DNA of 64,000 nucleotides from Actinocorallia populi. GTDB taxonomy: Bacteria; Actinomycetota; Actinomycetes; Streptosporangiales; Streptosporangiaceae. The notes beneath the pieces are model-generated. The model was given only the letters and a program-made list of their open reading frames with translations. It was not told the origin of the DNA and ran no database searches. The stretch spans positions 682,001 through 746,000 of the forward strand of contig NZ_PVZV01000002.1 of assembly GCF_002995495.1 (NCBI RefSeq), in the 5' to 3' direction. Each line of letters starts with the position of its first letter. Position 1 is the stretch's first letter. Position numbers and translations under genes: made by a program. This document shows positions 13,160 to 21,469 of the stretch, piece after piece.

Positions 13160-14231
13160 CGGCACGCTGCGCCGGCTCCTGGACGAGCCGTCCGGCGTCG
13201 CCGACGCCGATCGTGAGCACATCGCGGGGTGCCGGGCGTGCTCGTCCGGGCTGGCGGCGGTCCGGGAGGACGCGGAGGCCGCCGGGGCGGCGCTGCGCTT
13301 CGAGGTCGCCGCCGACGTCGAGGAAGGGTGGCGCCGCCTGTCCCGCGAGGTCGGCGCCGGCGAGCCGCTCCGTCCGGCCGCGACCGGACGCGGTCCCCGG
13401 TGGCGCGCGGTGCTGCGCCGCCCGGTGGTCGCCGTCGCCGGTGCCGTCGCGCTCCTGACCGGAGTCGGCGCCGCGGCCGCCGCGGACTGGCTGCAGGTCT
13501 TCCGCGCCGAGAAGGTCGCCCCGGTCGTGATCAGCCAGGCCGACCTGCTGCGGCTGCCCGACCTGTCCGCCTACGGCGAGGCCGAGGTGAGGAAGGAGGC
13601 GAACCGGCGCAGGGTCGCCGGCGCCGACGCCGCGCGGGAGATCACCGGACTGCCCGTCCCCCGGGTGGGCGAACTGCCCCGCGGCGTGACGGGGGAACCG
13701 GAGTTCCAGGTCGGCGACCAGGTGAGCGCGACGTTCACCTTCTCGGTGCGCAAGGCGGCGAAGACCGCCGCGGCGGCCGGGCTGCCGCTGCCGCCACCGC
13801 CCCCGGGCCTCGACGGCAGCCGGTTCCGGTTGACCGCCGGTCCCGGCCTCGCCGCGGTCTGGACGGAGGCGCGCGGCGTGCCGGCCCTGATGGTGGCCCG
13901 CGTGGTCGCGCCCCGCGCCTACTCCTCGGGCGTCCCGTTCGGGACCGCCCGCGACTACCTGCTCTCCCTGCCCGGCCTGCCGGAGTCCGTCGCGTCGCAA
14001 CTGCGCGGCTTCTCCGGCGACGGGACGACGCTGCCCCTGGTCGTGAAGGCCTGGAAGCAGAAGAGCTCCGCCACCGACGTCAACGGGGTGCCCGCCACGG
14101 TGCTCACCACGCGGGACGGCGTGATGGCGGGGGTGCTCTGGGTGGACGGCGGCGTCGTCACCGGGGTGGTCGGCTCGCTGAGCGCCGACGAGGTGCTGTC
14201 GGTGGCCCGCGGACTGAGGTGGGAGCGGTGA
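13143..14231 (+). CDS. Membrane zinc-finger anti-sigma factor
   Basis: A 362-residue single-pass membrane protein. The cytoplasmic part contains a HxxxCxxC cluster (HIAGCRAC, about residues 26-33), the hallmark of zinc-associated anti-sigma factors. A hydrophobic helix spans about residues 97-118 (VAVAGAVALLTGVGAAAAA). The remaining 240 residues should lie outside the membrane and may act as sensor; they contain a proline run after LPLPPPPPG. It overlaps the ECF sigma gene upstream and the ABC ATPase gene downstream (GTGA), so all are translated together. The signal is unknown. Confidence 0.82.
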   Translation: MRHPTDGTLRRLLDEPSGVADADREHIAGCRACSSGLAAVREDAEAAGAALRFEVAADVEEGWRRLSREVGAGEPLRPAATGRGPRWRAVLRRPVVAVAGAVALLTGVGAAAAADWLQVFRAEKVAPVVISQADLLRLPDLSAYGEAEVRKEANRRRVAGADAAREITGLPVPRVGELPRGVTGEPEFQVGDQVSATFTFSVRKAAKTAAAAGLPLPPPPPGLDGSRFRLTAGPGLAAVWTEARGVPALMVARVVAPRAYSSGVPFGTARDYLLSLPGLPESVASQLRGFSGDGTTLPLVVKAWKQKSSATDVNGVPATVLTTRDGVMAGVLWVDGGVVTGVVGSLSADEVLSVARGLRWER

Positions 14232-15220
14232 CCGGCCCCGCCTCCCGGCACGTCACCGGCGACGCGGAGCACCACACCGCCGGGCTTGCCCCCTCCCCGG
14301 CGGTGTGGTGCTCGGGCCTGCGCAAGAGCTACCGGCGGCGGACCGCGGTCGACGGCGTCTCCCTCACCGTCGGGCGCGGCGAGGTGATGGGCCTGCTCGG
14401 CCCCAACGGAGCCGGCAAGACCAGCGTCATCAAGATGCTGCTCGGCCTCGTCCGGCCCGACGCCGGGGAGGTGCTGCTGCTCGGGCGGCCCGCACGCGAT
14501 CCGCGGTCCCGGGCCCGCGTCGGCTACCTGCCCGAGCTCTTCCGGTACCAGCCGTGGCTCACCGCCGCCGAGGTGCTGGCCCTGCACGTCCGGCTCTCGG
14601 GCGCCGAGGTGCCGGAGGGGGAGCGGCGCGAGTGCCTGGCGTCCGTCAGCCTCGCCGACCGCGCAGGCGACCGGGTGGGCGGCTTCTCCAAGGGCATGCA
14701 GCAGCGCCTCGGGCTGGCCGTCGCGCTGGTGGCGCGCCCAGAACTGGTCGTCCTCGACGAGCCGACGAGCGCCCTGGACCCGATCGGCCGGGCCGACGTC
14801 CGCGACCTGCTGCTGTCCCTCAGGGCCCGCGGGGTCGCCGTCCTGCTCAACTCGCACCTCATCGGCGAGGTCGAGCGGGTCTGCGACCGGGTCGTCATCC
14901 TCGACAAGGGCAGGGTCGCGGCGTCCGGCACCCTCCCGGAACTGCTCGGCCGGCGCGAACTGCGGCTGCGGCTCGACGGGGTGGGCGAACGGGCGGAGGC
15001 CCGGCTGGCCGCCGCCGGCCGGCTCACCCGCAGCGGCGACACGTTCACCGTCACGCTCCCCCCGGACCATGACACCGGCGACGTTCCGGGCCTCGTGGCG
15101 GACCTGGTCGGCCTCGGGGTGCGCGTCCACGCCGTCGAACCCGTGCGGATCAGCCTCGAGGAACGGCTGCTGGACATCCTCCGCACCGGTCCCGCCAGCC
15201 CCGTCGAGGAGCGCCCATGA
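14228..15220 (+). CDS. ABC transporter ATP-binding protein
   Basis: A 330-residue ABC ATPase of the drug/lipid exporter (CcmA/NatA-like) type. It shows Walker A GPNGAGKT (58-65), the signature FSKGMQQ, Walker B LVVLDEPTSALDP and the H-loop histidine in LLNSHL. A C-terminal domain of about 90 residues follows, as in two-component exporters. The GTG at 14228 overlaps the anti-sigma stop as GTGA; GGGAG upstream supports it. The permease follows with an ATGA overlap, so ATPase and permease form one transporter, and the exporter is co-expressed with the sigma/anti-sigma pair. Confidence 0.88.
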   Translation: MTGPASRHVTGDAEHHTAGLAPSPAVWCSGLRKSYRRRTAVDGVSLTVGRGEVMGLLGPNGAGKTSVIKMLLGLVRPDAGEVLLLGRPARDPRSRARVGYLPELFRYQPWLTAAEVLALHVRLSGAEVPEGERRECLASVSLADRAGDRVGGFSKGMQQRLGLAVALVARPELVVLDEPTSALDPIGRADVRDLLLSLRARGVAVLLNSHLIGEVERVCDRVVILDKGRVAASGTLPELLGRRELRLRLDGVGERAEARLAAAGRLTRSGDTFTVTLPPDHDTGDVPGLVADLVGLGVRVHAVEPVRISLEERLLDILRTGPASPVEERP

Positions 15221-16065
15221 CCGTCCGCACCGTCCTCACCGTCGCCGTCCTGACCCTCCAGGAGGCCGCGCGCCGCCGGGTGCTGCGCTCGCTCGCCGTG
15301 CTGACGGTCCTGCTGCTCGCGCTCAGCGCCTGGGGGTTCTCCCGGATCGACTCGGAGTTCGGCGGGCTCACCAGCGGGGAGGCGAGGCTGGCGGCCGCCA
15401 TGGTCCTCAACCTGGTGATGTTCGGCATGAGCCTCATCGCCGCGCTCGGCACGGCGTTCCTCGCCGGACCCACCCTGGCGGGCGAGGCCGAGTCGGGGAT
15501 CGTGCTGGCGGTCCTGGCCCGCCCGGTCCGCCGCTCGGCGGTGCTGCTGGGCAAGTGGCTGGGCCTGGTGGCCTTCGGCGGCGGCTTCGTGACCGCGGCC
15601 GGGCTCGCCCAGTTCCTCATCGTCCGGACCACGTCGGGCTACTGGCCGCCGGAACCGGTGACCGGCCTGGCGCTGCTCGCCGCGCAGACCACGGTGCTGC
15701 TCACCCTGGGACTCCTGCTGTCCACCGCCATCTCCCCGATGGCGTCGGGCGTCGTCGCGGTCGGCCTCTTCGGCGCCACCTGGATCGCGGGCGTGGTCGG
15801 CGTGGTCGGCGAGGCGCTCGGCAACGGCGGCGTGGCGCGGGTCGGCACCGTCTCCAGGGTGCTGCTGCCGAGCGACGGCCTGTGGCGCGGAGCCATGAAC
15901 GCCTTCCAGGACCCGACACTGCCCGCGCAGTTCGGCGCCGCGTTCGAGGGCCACCCGTTCCTGAGCGAGTCGATGCCCACCACCGCCTACCTGGCCTGGA
16001 CCGCCCTGTGGGTCGCCCTCGTCCTCGGCCTGGCGGCGGTCTCCTTCCAGCACCGCGACCTGTGA
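15217..16065 (+). CDS. ABC transporter permease (ABC-2 type)
   Basis: A 282-residue membrane protein with about six helices: residues 20-40, 60-85, 107-130, 148-172, 178-200 and 257-276. The cytoplasmic segment EAESGIVLAVLARPVRRSAV is the typical ABC-2 permease coupling region. It ends with FQHRDL, as many such permeases do. The start overlaps the ATPase stop (ATGA). A bidirectional hairpin follows the stop. The exported substrate is unknown; cell-envelope material or an antibiotic would be in line with ECF control (inference). Confidence 0.82.
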   Translation: MTVRTVLTVAVLTLQEAARRRVLRSLAVLTVLLLALSAWGFSRIDSEFGGLTSGEARLAAAMVLNLVMFGMSLIAALGTAFLAGPTLAGEAESGIVLAVLARPVRRSAVLLGKWLGLVAFGGGFVTAAGLAQFLIVRTTSGYWPPEPVTGLALLAAQTTVLLTLGLLLSTAISPMASGVVAVGLFGATWIAGVVGVVGEALGNGGVARVGTVSRVLLPSDGLWRGAMNAFQDPTLPAQFGAAFEGHPFLSESMPTTAYLAWTALWVALVLGLAAVSFQHRDL

Positions 16066-16066
16066 G

Positions 16067-16099
16067 CCGGGCGGCGGGCCGGTCCGGCCCGCCGCCCGG
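16067..16099. terminator. Bidirectional hairpin terminator
   Basis: A perfect 14-base stem (16067-16080 with 16086-16099; arms start CCGGGCGGCG) across a 5-base loop. It lies between the convergent ends of the ABC permease gene and the NmrA-like gene, 1 base past the permease stop and 9 bases from the other stop. Confidence 0.75.
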
Positions 16100-16108
16100 A
16101 CGGTCCGC

Positions 16109-16936
16109 TCATCCGAGCGAGTTGAGGAACTGCTGGAGGCTGGTGGCGGGGTAGCCGGTGGCGCGCTGGACGGTGGGGCTGACGATGTCCATCTCGCCGG
16201 TGGCGATGGCCTCGTAGGACGTGACCCAGCCGGCCACCTCCCAGTCGGGGGCGCCGTAGCGGGCCCGGGAGGCGTAGGCCTCCTCCACCGTCTCGGGGAC
16301 GTACCCGACGCCCATCATCTCGGCCGTCTGCGCCATGGTGAGGGGCTGCGGGCCCGTCACGTCGTACCGGCGGCCCCGGTGCAGCGCCGCGTGCGGCAGG
16401 ATCGCGGCGGCGACGGCCGCGACGTCGGTGCGCGCGACCCAGGCGCAGCGGCCGTTCCCGGCCGGGCCGCGGATCGCGCCGTCCTGCACGAGATGGGGCA
16501 GCACGTCCTGGTAGAGGCTGGGCCGCAGGAAGGTGAAGTCCAGCCCGGAGGCCTTGACGTACTCCTCGGTGGCCCAGTGGTCGCGCGCGAACGTGAACGT
16601 GGCGTGCTCGGCCGCCGACAGGAACGACAGGTACACCAGGTGGCGCACGCCCGCCGCCACCGCGGCGTCCACGGCGGAGCGGTGCTCGGCCACCCGGTCC
16701 GCGGACTCCCTGGCCGACACCAGGAGGACGGCGTCCAGCCCGTCGAACGCCTCGCGCATGCCCTCGGTGTCGGCGTATCCCCCGGTGACGGGGGCCACCC
16801 GGGCGTCGGGCAGTTCGGGCGCGCGGGAGGCGTCGCGGACGATCAGGCGGGGGGCGTGGCCCTCCTTGACCAGGAGGCGGACCGTCTCCGCGCCCACCGA
16901 ACCGGTCGCACCGGTGACGCCGATGTTCTTGGTCAT
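16109..16936 (-). CDS. NmrA-like NAD(P)-binding protein
   Basis: A 275-residue atypical short-chain dehydrogenase of the NmrA/HSCARG group. The Rossmann motif GVTGATGSVG is at residues 6-15, followed by VRLLVKEGHAPRLIVRD. YLSFLSAAEH takes the place of the usual catalytic tyrosine region, and the segment FTFLRPSLYQDVLP is typical of the group. It may be an NADPH-binding sensor or a quinone/azo-type reductase. The ATG at 16936 has GAGGAGG close upstream. It is the last gene of a minus-strand run after the HipA-like/DUF3037 pair, 25 bases behind it. Confidence 0.8.
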   Translation of the reverse strand: MTKNIGVTGATGSVGAETVRLLVKEGHAPRLIVRDASRAPELPDARVAPVTGGYADTEGMREAFDGLDAVLLVSARESADRVAEHRSAVDAAVAAGVRHLVYLSFLSAAEHATFTFARDHWATEEYVKASGLDFTFLRPSLYQDVLPHLVQDGAIRGPAGNGRCAWVARTDVAAVAAAILPHAALHRGRRYDVTGPQPLTMAQTAEMMGVGYVPETVEEAYASRARYGAPDWEVAGWVTSYEAIATGEMDIVSPTVQRATGYPATSLQQFLNSLG

Positions 16937-16961
16937 GTCTCCTCCTCGTGGGGGGCGGACC

Positions 16962-17384
16962 TCACGTCCGGACCAGCCTCTCGAAGAGGCGCGTGAGGGT
17001 CTCGTCGGGATCGCCGGTGAGGCCGGGATGCACGGGGCCGGCCTGGACGATCGTGCTGCGCGGCGCGGTGAGCCAGCGGAACCGCCGCCCGAGCGATTCT
17101 CCACCGGCGTGGTCGTCGCCCGCGCAGTGGGCGGCGATTCCGTTCAGCGCCCGGCGCAGCTGCTCCAGGTTCATTCCCGGTGAGAACGAGCGCAACCTGC
17201 TTTCGTCCGCCGAGATGCGAACCCGCAGGTAGTCACGCTTGCGGCAGAAGACGACCACGCCGACATTGAGTGATTCGCCGCGTTCGAGATCGGGGATGAG
17301 GCGCAGCAGCGCGTACTCGTAGAGGTCCAGTTCAGGGTGTTCCACAGGTTCTGCCATATAGGGGGAGGGTTCGACCTGGTTCAC
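16962..17384 (-). CDS. DUF3037 protein
   Basis: A 140-residue cytoplasmic protein with the DUF3037 pattern: YEYALLRLIPDLERGESLNVG near the start and RFRWLTAPRSTIVQ followed by PGLTGDP near the end. The molecular function is unknown. The GTG at 17384 overlaps the stop of the HipA-like gene by 4 bases, with AGGAG about 9 bases upstream, so the two are translationally coupled. DUF3037 genes recur beside HipA-like kinase genes in bacteria, which suggests a functional pair. Confidence 0.8.
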   Translation of the reverse strand: MNQVEPSPYMAEPVEHPELDLYEYALLRLIPDLERGESLNVGVVVFCRKRDYLRVRISADESRLRSFSPGMNLEQLRRALNGIAAHCAGDDHAGGESLGRRFRWLTAPRSTIVQAGPVHPGLTGDPDETLTRLFERLVRT

Positions 17385-18127
17385 TGCAGCCAGCTCCTCG
17401 GGGCGGCGGCGCGGGCGAGCAGCTGGGTCACGTACGCCTCGCGGACGTCCCGCGCCGAGGCGAAACCCGGCTCGCCCTCGAGCCAGCGCTCGGGCACCAG
17501 CGCGGTGATCCCGCGCAGCAGCTCCTCGGTGATGCGGGGCAGCAGCTCGGCCTCGGCGCCCCGGAGGTCCTTGGCGTAGGGCTTGAAGACGTGGTCGTCC
17601 ACGTCGTAGGGCCGGTGCACCAGCTTGGCGGCGCTGGCCCAGGCGTGGTGGAAGTACAGGCTCGCCCCGTGGTCGATGAGCCAGACGTCCCCGTGCCAGA
17701 CCAGCATGTTGGGGTTGCGCCAGCTGCGGTCGACGTTGCCGATGAAGGCGTCGAACCACAACACGCGGCTGGCGAAGCCGGCGTCCGGCGTCCAGCCGAG
17801 CGGGTCGTAGCCGAGCGAGCCGGGCAGGAAGTCCACGCCCAGGTTCCAGCCGGGGCTGGCGTCGAGGAGGTCCTGCACCTCCTCGTCCGGTTCGTGCCTG
17901 GCCATCACCGGATCGAAGTCCAGGACGACCTGGTCGGGGGTGCGGAAGCCGAGCTCCCGCGCCAGGGCGCCGGCGAGGATCTCGGCGACCAGGGCCTTGC
18001 GCCCCTGACCGGCTCCGGTGAACTTGGCGACGTAGGTGCCCAGGTCGGCGGCCTCCACCAGGCCGGGCAGGGAGCCGCCTTCACGCAGTGGCAGGACGTA
18101 CCGGGTGGCTTTGACTACAGGCAACAC
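17381..18127 (-). CDS. HipA-like kinase
   Basis: A 248-residue protein resembling the C-terminal kinase domain of HipA but lacking its N-terminal part. Lys35 in TYVAKF fits the ATP-binding lysine, NVDRSWRNPN (131-140) the catalytic loop, and Asp152 in LIDHGASLYF the metal-binding aspartate. There is no HipB-like DNA-binding antitoxin beside it; the partner is DUF3037, coupled downstream. The GTG at 18127 lies 6 bases after TAGCCT (18139-18134), suggesting a leaderless transcript. Whether it is a toxin or a housekeeping kinase cannot be told. Confidence 0.75.
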   Translation of the reverse strand: MLPVVKATRYVLPLREGGSLPGLVEAADLGTYVAKFTGAGQGRKALVAEILAGALARELGFRTPDQVVLDFDPVMARHEPDEEVQDLLDASPGWNLGVDFLPGSLGYDPLGWTPDAGFASRVLWFDAFIGNVDRSWRNPNMLVWHGDVWLIDHGASLYFHHAWASAAKLVHRPYDVDDHVFKPYAKDLRGAEAELLPRITEELLRGITALVPERWLEGEPGFASARDVREAYVTQLLARAAAPRSWLQ

Positions 18128-18143
18128 GCGCCCAGGCTATCCG

Positions 18144-18596
18144 TCAGGGGTGGTAGACCTGGTAAGCGAGGGTGATCTTTCCCCGCCCGTCGAAGCGCAG
18201 CCCCCACTGCGGGTTCATCTTCGGCTTGTCCACGGCCTTGCGCAGTCCCTTCAGACCGGTCTTACGCATGGCGATCCGACCCTGGGAGTCGGTGTGGAAG
18301 ACGCAGATCGTCGCCTTCTTGGCGAAGGCACGCGTCCGCTTCTTCCCATAGGGCTTGTAGTAGCCGTCGTTGTACTCGGCCTTCTTGTACTTGGCCCAGC
18401 GCCCCGCGAGCGCGCCGTACGGCCGCTTCGCCGACACGGGACGCACGCCGCCGGGCTGGACGTCGATGACCTTCTGGAACTTCGGGGCCTTGACCTTCAC
18501 GGAGCAGATCGTGCCCGCGGCCTCCGCGGGGGCGGACACGACCAGGGGGGCGAGCAGAACGGCCGAGGCGGCCAGAGGGATATGCATCTTCTTCAT
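18144..18596 (-). CDS. Small secreted basic protein
   Basis: A 150-residue exported protein. The signal peptide MKKMHIPLAASAVLLAPLVV is followed by a likely signal peptidase site after APAEA (about residue 26). The mature part is lysine-rich with two cysteines (ICSVKV and TICVFH) that could form a disulfide. The family is not recognised. GGAAAGGA lies about 13 bases upstream of the ATG. The last 20 codons recur, degraded, just upstream of the gene at 18627-18689, so it arose by or survived from a tandem duplication. Confidence 0.75.
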   Translation of the reverse strand: MKKMHIPLAASAVLLAPLVVSAPAEAAGTICSVKVKAPKFQKVIDVQPGGVRPVSAKRPYGALAGRWAKYKKAEYNDGYYKPYGKKRTRAFAKKATICVFHTDSQGRIAMRKTGLKGLRKAVDKPKMNPQWGLRFDGRGKITLAYQVYHP

Positions 18597-18626
18597 GGTT
18601 ATCTACATCCTTTCCGGACCAAACTG

Positions 18627-18689
18627 TCAGGTCGTTCTCAACTGGTAAGCGAGGATGATCTTCCCCTTTTTGCTGGAGCGCAGACCCCG
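18627..18689 (-). pseudogene. Decayed 3' tail of a paralog of the adjacent secreted-protein gene
   Basis: Reading the minus strand in frame to the TGA at 18629-18627 gives RGLRSSKKGKIILAYQLRTT. The intact neighbour ends with WGLRFDGRGKITLAYQVYHP. GLR, GKI and LAYQ match at identical spacing and the DNA is nearly the same around the LAYQ codons. Upstream of this the frame shows no further similarity and there is no start or signal peptide. It is therefore a remnant of a second tandem copy whose 5' part has been lost or scrambled. Confidence 0.6.
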
Positions 18690-18827
18690 TTCGCGGCTCG
18701 GACGTCCGCGTCCTCGCCGAGCGCAGGGACCGCCGGGGTGCGGACGGGCACCCCGTCCGACGCACGGCCGGACGGGGTGGTTCGGTAAAGATCGTTTTCC
18801 CGGTGGCGGGTTCCGCCGGGCGCCCCC

Positions 18828-19859
18828 TCAGCCCCCGGGGGCGAGGTTGCGCACGATGGACTGCACCGTCACGCCGTTGTGGGTGGTGGTGAACCGGAAC
18901 GGGGTGACCACGGCCACCTGCTTGAAGCCGATGTAGAACGGCGCCGCCGTCTGGCCTTCGGGGACGGTGACCCGGCCGCCGCCGGCGAGTTCGAGCAGGC
19001 CCGGCTGGTCGGACGTCACCTGCAGGGTGAGGCCGCCCTTGGGCGCGGGCAGGTTGATGTCGATGTGCGCCTCCAGCGTCCGGGCCTTGGAGGAGTCGAC
19101 GAACTCGTCGAAGTGCAGGGTGAACTTCGTCGGCACGTGGACGACCTCGGCCTGGCCGGGGGTGAGGACGATGCCCCGGGCGAGGGTCTGCCCGTACCTG
19201 GCGGCGATCTTGATCTCCGTGTCGGCGGCGACGCCCTGGGTCAGGATCGCGAAGTGGGCGGCCTTGCGGCCCGCCGGGATCTTCACCTGGCCCTTGACCT
19301 GGGCCTTGGCGTTGCCGCTGGCCAGTGTGACGCGCACGCCCCCGGCGGGGGCCGCCTTGTTCAGCGCGACGGTGCCCCCGGTGGCGGTGCCGCCCTGGAC
19401 GGCGTAGTCGTCGAGGGCGAGCCGGGTGAGGTAGTGGCGAGGGGTGAGCGTCAGCCTGCGCTTGACGACCTCGCCGCCCAGCCCGGCGGCGACCACGCCG
19501 GTGCCGACCCGGGCGATGCGGGCGGTCCTGATGGGGAAGCGCACGAGCTTCTTGCCCGCCGGGACCTTCACCGACTTCGGGACCTTGATGTATCGGGGGC
19601 TCTTGGCGGCGAGCCGCACCTTCACGCCGCCCATGGGCGCGGCGGAGGTGAGGGTGACGGTGCCGTGGGCCTTCTTTCCGCCGATCATCTTGCGCTTGGT
19701 GAGTTTCAGCCCGGCGAGCTCGGGCGCGGCCCTGAGATGGGCGATGTTCTGGATGGTGGCGGGGGCTCCGTCGATGCGGGTGATCGCGTGACCACCGGCG
19801 AGGGCGAGGGAGAGGGCGGCTGCGCCGCCGATGAGGGCTCGTTTGAGCTGGGGGGCCAA
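18828..19859 (-). CDS. Secreted protein of tandem Ig-like repeats
   Basis: A 343-residue exported protein. A signal peptide (LKRALIGGAAALSLALAGGHA) is followed by about three modules of 90 residues (about 50-145, 146-235 and 236-343). The consensus is GTVxLxxxAPxGGVxVxLxS, then a VPAG/IPAGxxxxxF strand and a LTP linker: an Ig-like beta-sandwich array seen in bacterial surface proteins. The TTG at 19859 is chosen because GGAAGG lies 8 bases upstream and no ATG or GTG fits. That ribosome binding site is one arm of a GGAAGG/CCTTCC hairpin that could limit translation. The role (wall or matrix protein) is inferred. Confidence 0.7.
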   Translation of the reverse strand: MAPQLKRALIGGAAALSLALAGGHAITRIDGAPATIQNIAHLRAAPELAGLKLTKRKMIGGKKAHGTVTLTSAAPMGGVKVRLAAKSPRYIKVPKSVKVPAGKKLVRFPIRTARIARVGTGVVAAGLGGEVVKRRLTLTPRHYLTRLALDDYAVQGGTATGGTVALNKAAPAGGVRVTLASGNAKAQVKGQVKIPAGRKAAHFAILTQGVAADTEIKIAARYGQTLARGIVLTPGQAEVVHVPTKFTLHFDEFVDSSKARTLEAHIDINLPAPKGGLTLQVTSDQPGLLELAGGGRVTVPEGQTAAPFYIGFKQVAVVTPFRFTTTHNGVTVQSIVRNLAPGG

Positions 19860-19949
19860 CGGAAGGGCCTTCCGGACAAAGGGGGGTCGATGGTGCGGCC
19901 GTATGATTTCGGCTCGCCGGAACGGCGTCAAGATCGTTGGGAGGGCCTC

Positions 19950-20828
19950 ATGCGGCTGGGGATCACGATGTTCGCCACCGACAGGACGGTGGCGGTGCAC
20001 GAGCTGGCGGTCGCGGCGGAGGAGCGGGGCTTCTCCTCGCTCTACCTGCCCGAGCACACGCACATCCCGGTGTCGCGCCGGACGCCCGGACCGGCGACCA
20101 AGGAGGCGTCGGGGACGGGGGACGGGCGCCTGACGGGGACGTCGGGGGACACGACGCTGCCGGAGGAGTACGCGCGGACGCTGGACCCCCTGGTGGTGCT
20201 GGCGGCCGCGGCGGCGGTGACGAGCACGATCACGCTGGGGACGGGCGTCCTTCTGCCGGCCCAGCGCGAGCCGCTGGTGACGGCCAAGGCCGTGGCGTCG
20301 CTCCAGCATGTGGCGCGGGGCCGGTTCGCGCTGGGCGTGGGGTTCGGCTGGAACGTGGAGGAGGGCGCCGACCACGGGGTCGTGTGGCCGGAGCGGCGCG
20401 AGCGGGCGCGCGAGCACATCCTGGCCATGCGCGCGTTGTGGCGGGACGAGGTGGCCTCGTTCGACGGGGAGCACGTGGCGTTCGAGCCGAGCTGGGCGTG
20501 GCCCAAGGCGGAGGTGCCGGTGCTGCTCGGCGGGGCGGGCGGACCGAGGCTCTTCGAGGCGATCGCCGAGTACGGAGACGGCTGGCTGCCGATCGGCGGG
20601 GCGGGCATCCGCGAGGCGCGGCCCCGGCTGGAGGCGGCCTGCGAAAAGGCGGGACGGGACCCCTCGACGCTGTCCGTCATCCCGTTCGGCACCCTGCCCA
20701 CCCACGCCAAACTGGAGTACTACCAAGCCCTGGGCATCGAAGAGGTCGTCCTGCGGGTGCGGGGCGGCACCCGGGACGAGGTGCTGCCCGTCCTGGACTC
20801 CTACCGGGAGTTCCTCACAGGGGCATGA
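19950..20828 (+). CDS. LLM-class F420-dependent oxidoreductase
   Basis: A 292-residue luciferase-like TIM-barrel enzyme. It opens MRLGITMFATDRT, then has LYLPEHTHIPVSRR, the core segment ITLGTGVLLPAQREPL and GRFALGVGFGWN. This is the pattern of the Rv2161c-like F420-dependent group (TIGR03619). Substrate unknown. GGGAGGG lies just upstream of the ATG. It is divergent from the Ig-repeat gene and its last 14 bases overlap the 3' end of the convergent thioesterase gene. Confidence 0.83.
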   Translation: MRLGITMFATDRTVAVHELAVAAEERGFSSLYLPEHTHIPVSRRTPGPATKEASGTGDGRLTGTSGDTTLPEEYARTLDPLVVLAAAAAVTSTITLGTGVLLPAQREPLVTAKAVASLQHVARGRFALGVGFGWNVEEGADHGVVWPERRERAREHILAMRALWRDEVASFDGEHVAFEPSWAWPKAEVPVLLGGAGGPRLFEAIAEYGDGWLPIGGAGIREARPRLEAACEKAGRDPSTLSVIPFGTLPTHAKLEYYQALGIEEVVLRVRGGTRDEVLPVLDSYREFLTGA

Positions 20829-21447
20829 CGAACATCGCGGTGGCCTCGATCGTGGGCTTGCCGGCGGAGTTGAGGATCCGGCCGGCGGCGTGGGCCCTGC
20901 GGCCCTCCACGCGGTCGATCCGCGCCTCGGCGACGAGCGGCTCGCCGAGCATGGTGGGTCGGCGGTAGAGCAGTTCCAGGGAGGCGGTCAGGCCGGGGGT
21001 GCCGTTGCTGTCGGCGGCCATGCCGAGCAGCTGGTCCAGGATCATGGCGCTGACGCCGCCGTGGACCATGCCGGGAGGTCCCTCGTAGACGGAGTTGAGG
21101 GTGAACTCCGAGCGCACCGAGCCGTCCGGGAGGAACCGCACGTCGCAGGGCGGGGCGATGGGGTTGAGCGCGCCGTTGACGGGTCCGGCCAGCTGCCGCA
21201 TGATGCCGCCGCCCTCGACGTCGACGACGGGCGGCGCGGTGCGGCGGACCGCGCCGAGCCGGGCGGTCAGCGCCTCCACCTGCGCGGTGACCTCGGCGAG
21301 CTCCTCCTCGGGCAGGTCGGTCAGGACGGCCGCCTCGTTCAGCTCCCGCACCCGGGCCGCGAGCCGCGACAGGTACTCGATCCGCCGCTCGCTCACCGGC
21401 TCGCGCGGCTGGACGGTGAAGATCGGGTGGGTACGGGTACCCGACAT
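20815..21447 (-). CDS. PaaI/hotdog-fold thioesterase
   Basis: A 210-residue acyl-CoA thioesterase-like protein. The last 140 residues form a hotdog domain with GPPGMVHGGVSAMILDQLLG, the conserved active-site region (His/Gly-Gly and Asp on the long helix). The first 70 residues are helical (ELAEVTAQVEALTARLG) and may mediate oligomerisation. It probably hydrolyses a small or aromatic acyl-CoA. The ATG has AGGAG 5 bases upstream. A perfect 10-base inverted repeat at 21470-21494 covers the presumed promoter. Confidence 0.82.
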   Translation of the reverse strand: MSGTRTHPIFTVQPREPVSERRIEYLSRLAARVRELNEAAVLTDLPEEELAEVTAQVEALTARLGAVRRTAPPVVDVEGGGIMRQLAGPVNGALNPIAPPCDVRFLPDGSVRSEFTLNSVYEGPPGMVHGGVSAMILDQLLGMAADSNGTPGLTASLELLYRRPTMLGEPLVAEARIDRVEGRRAHAAGRILNSAGKPTIEATAMFVMPL

Positions 21448-21469
21448 CGGCGCTCCTGGGATCTCCGGT

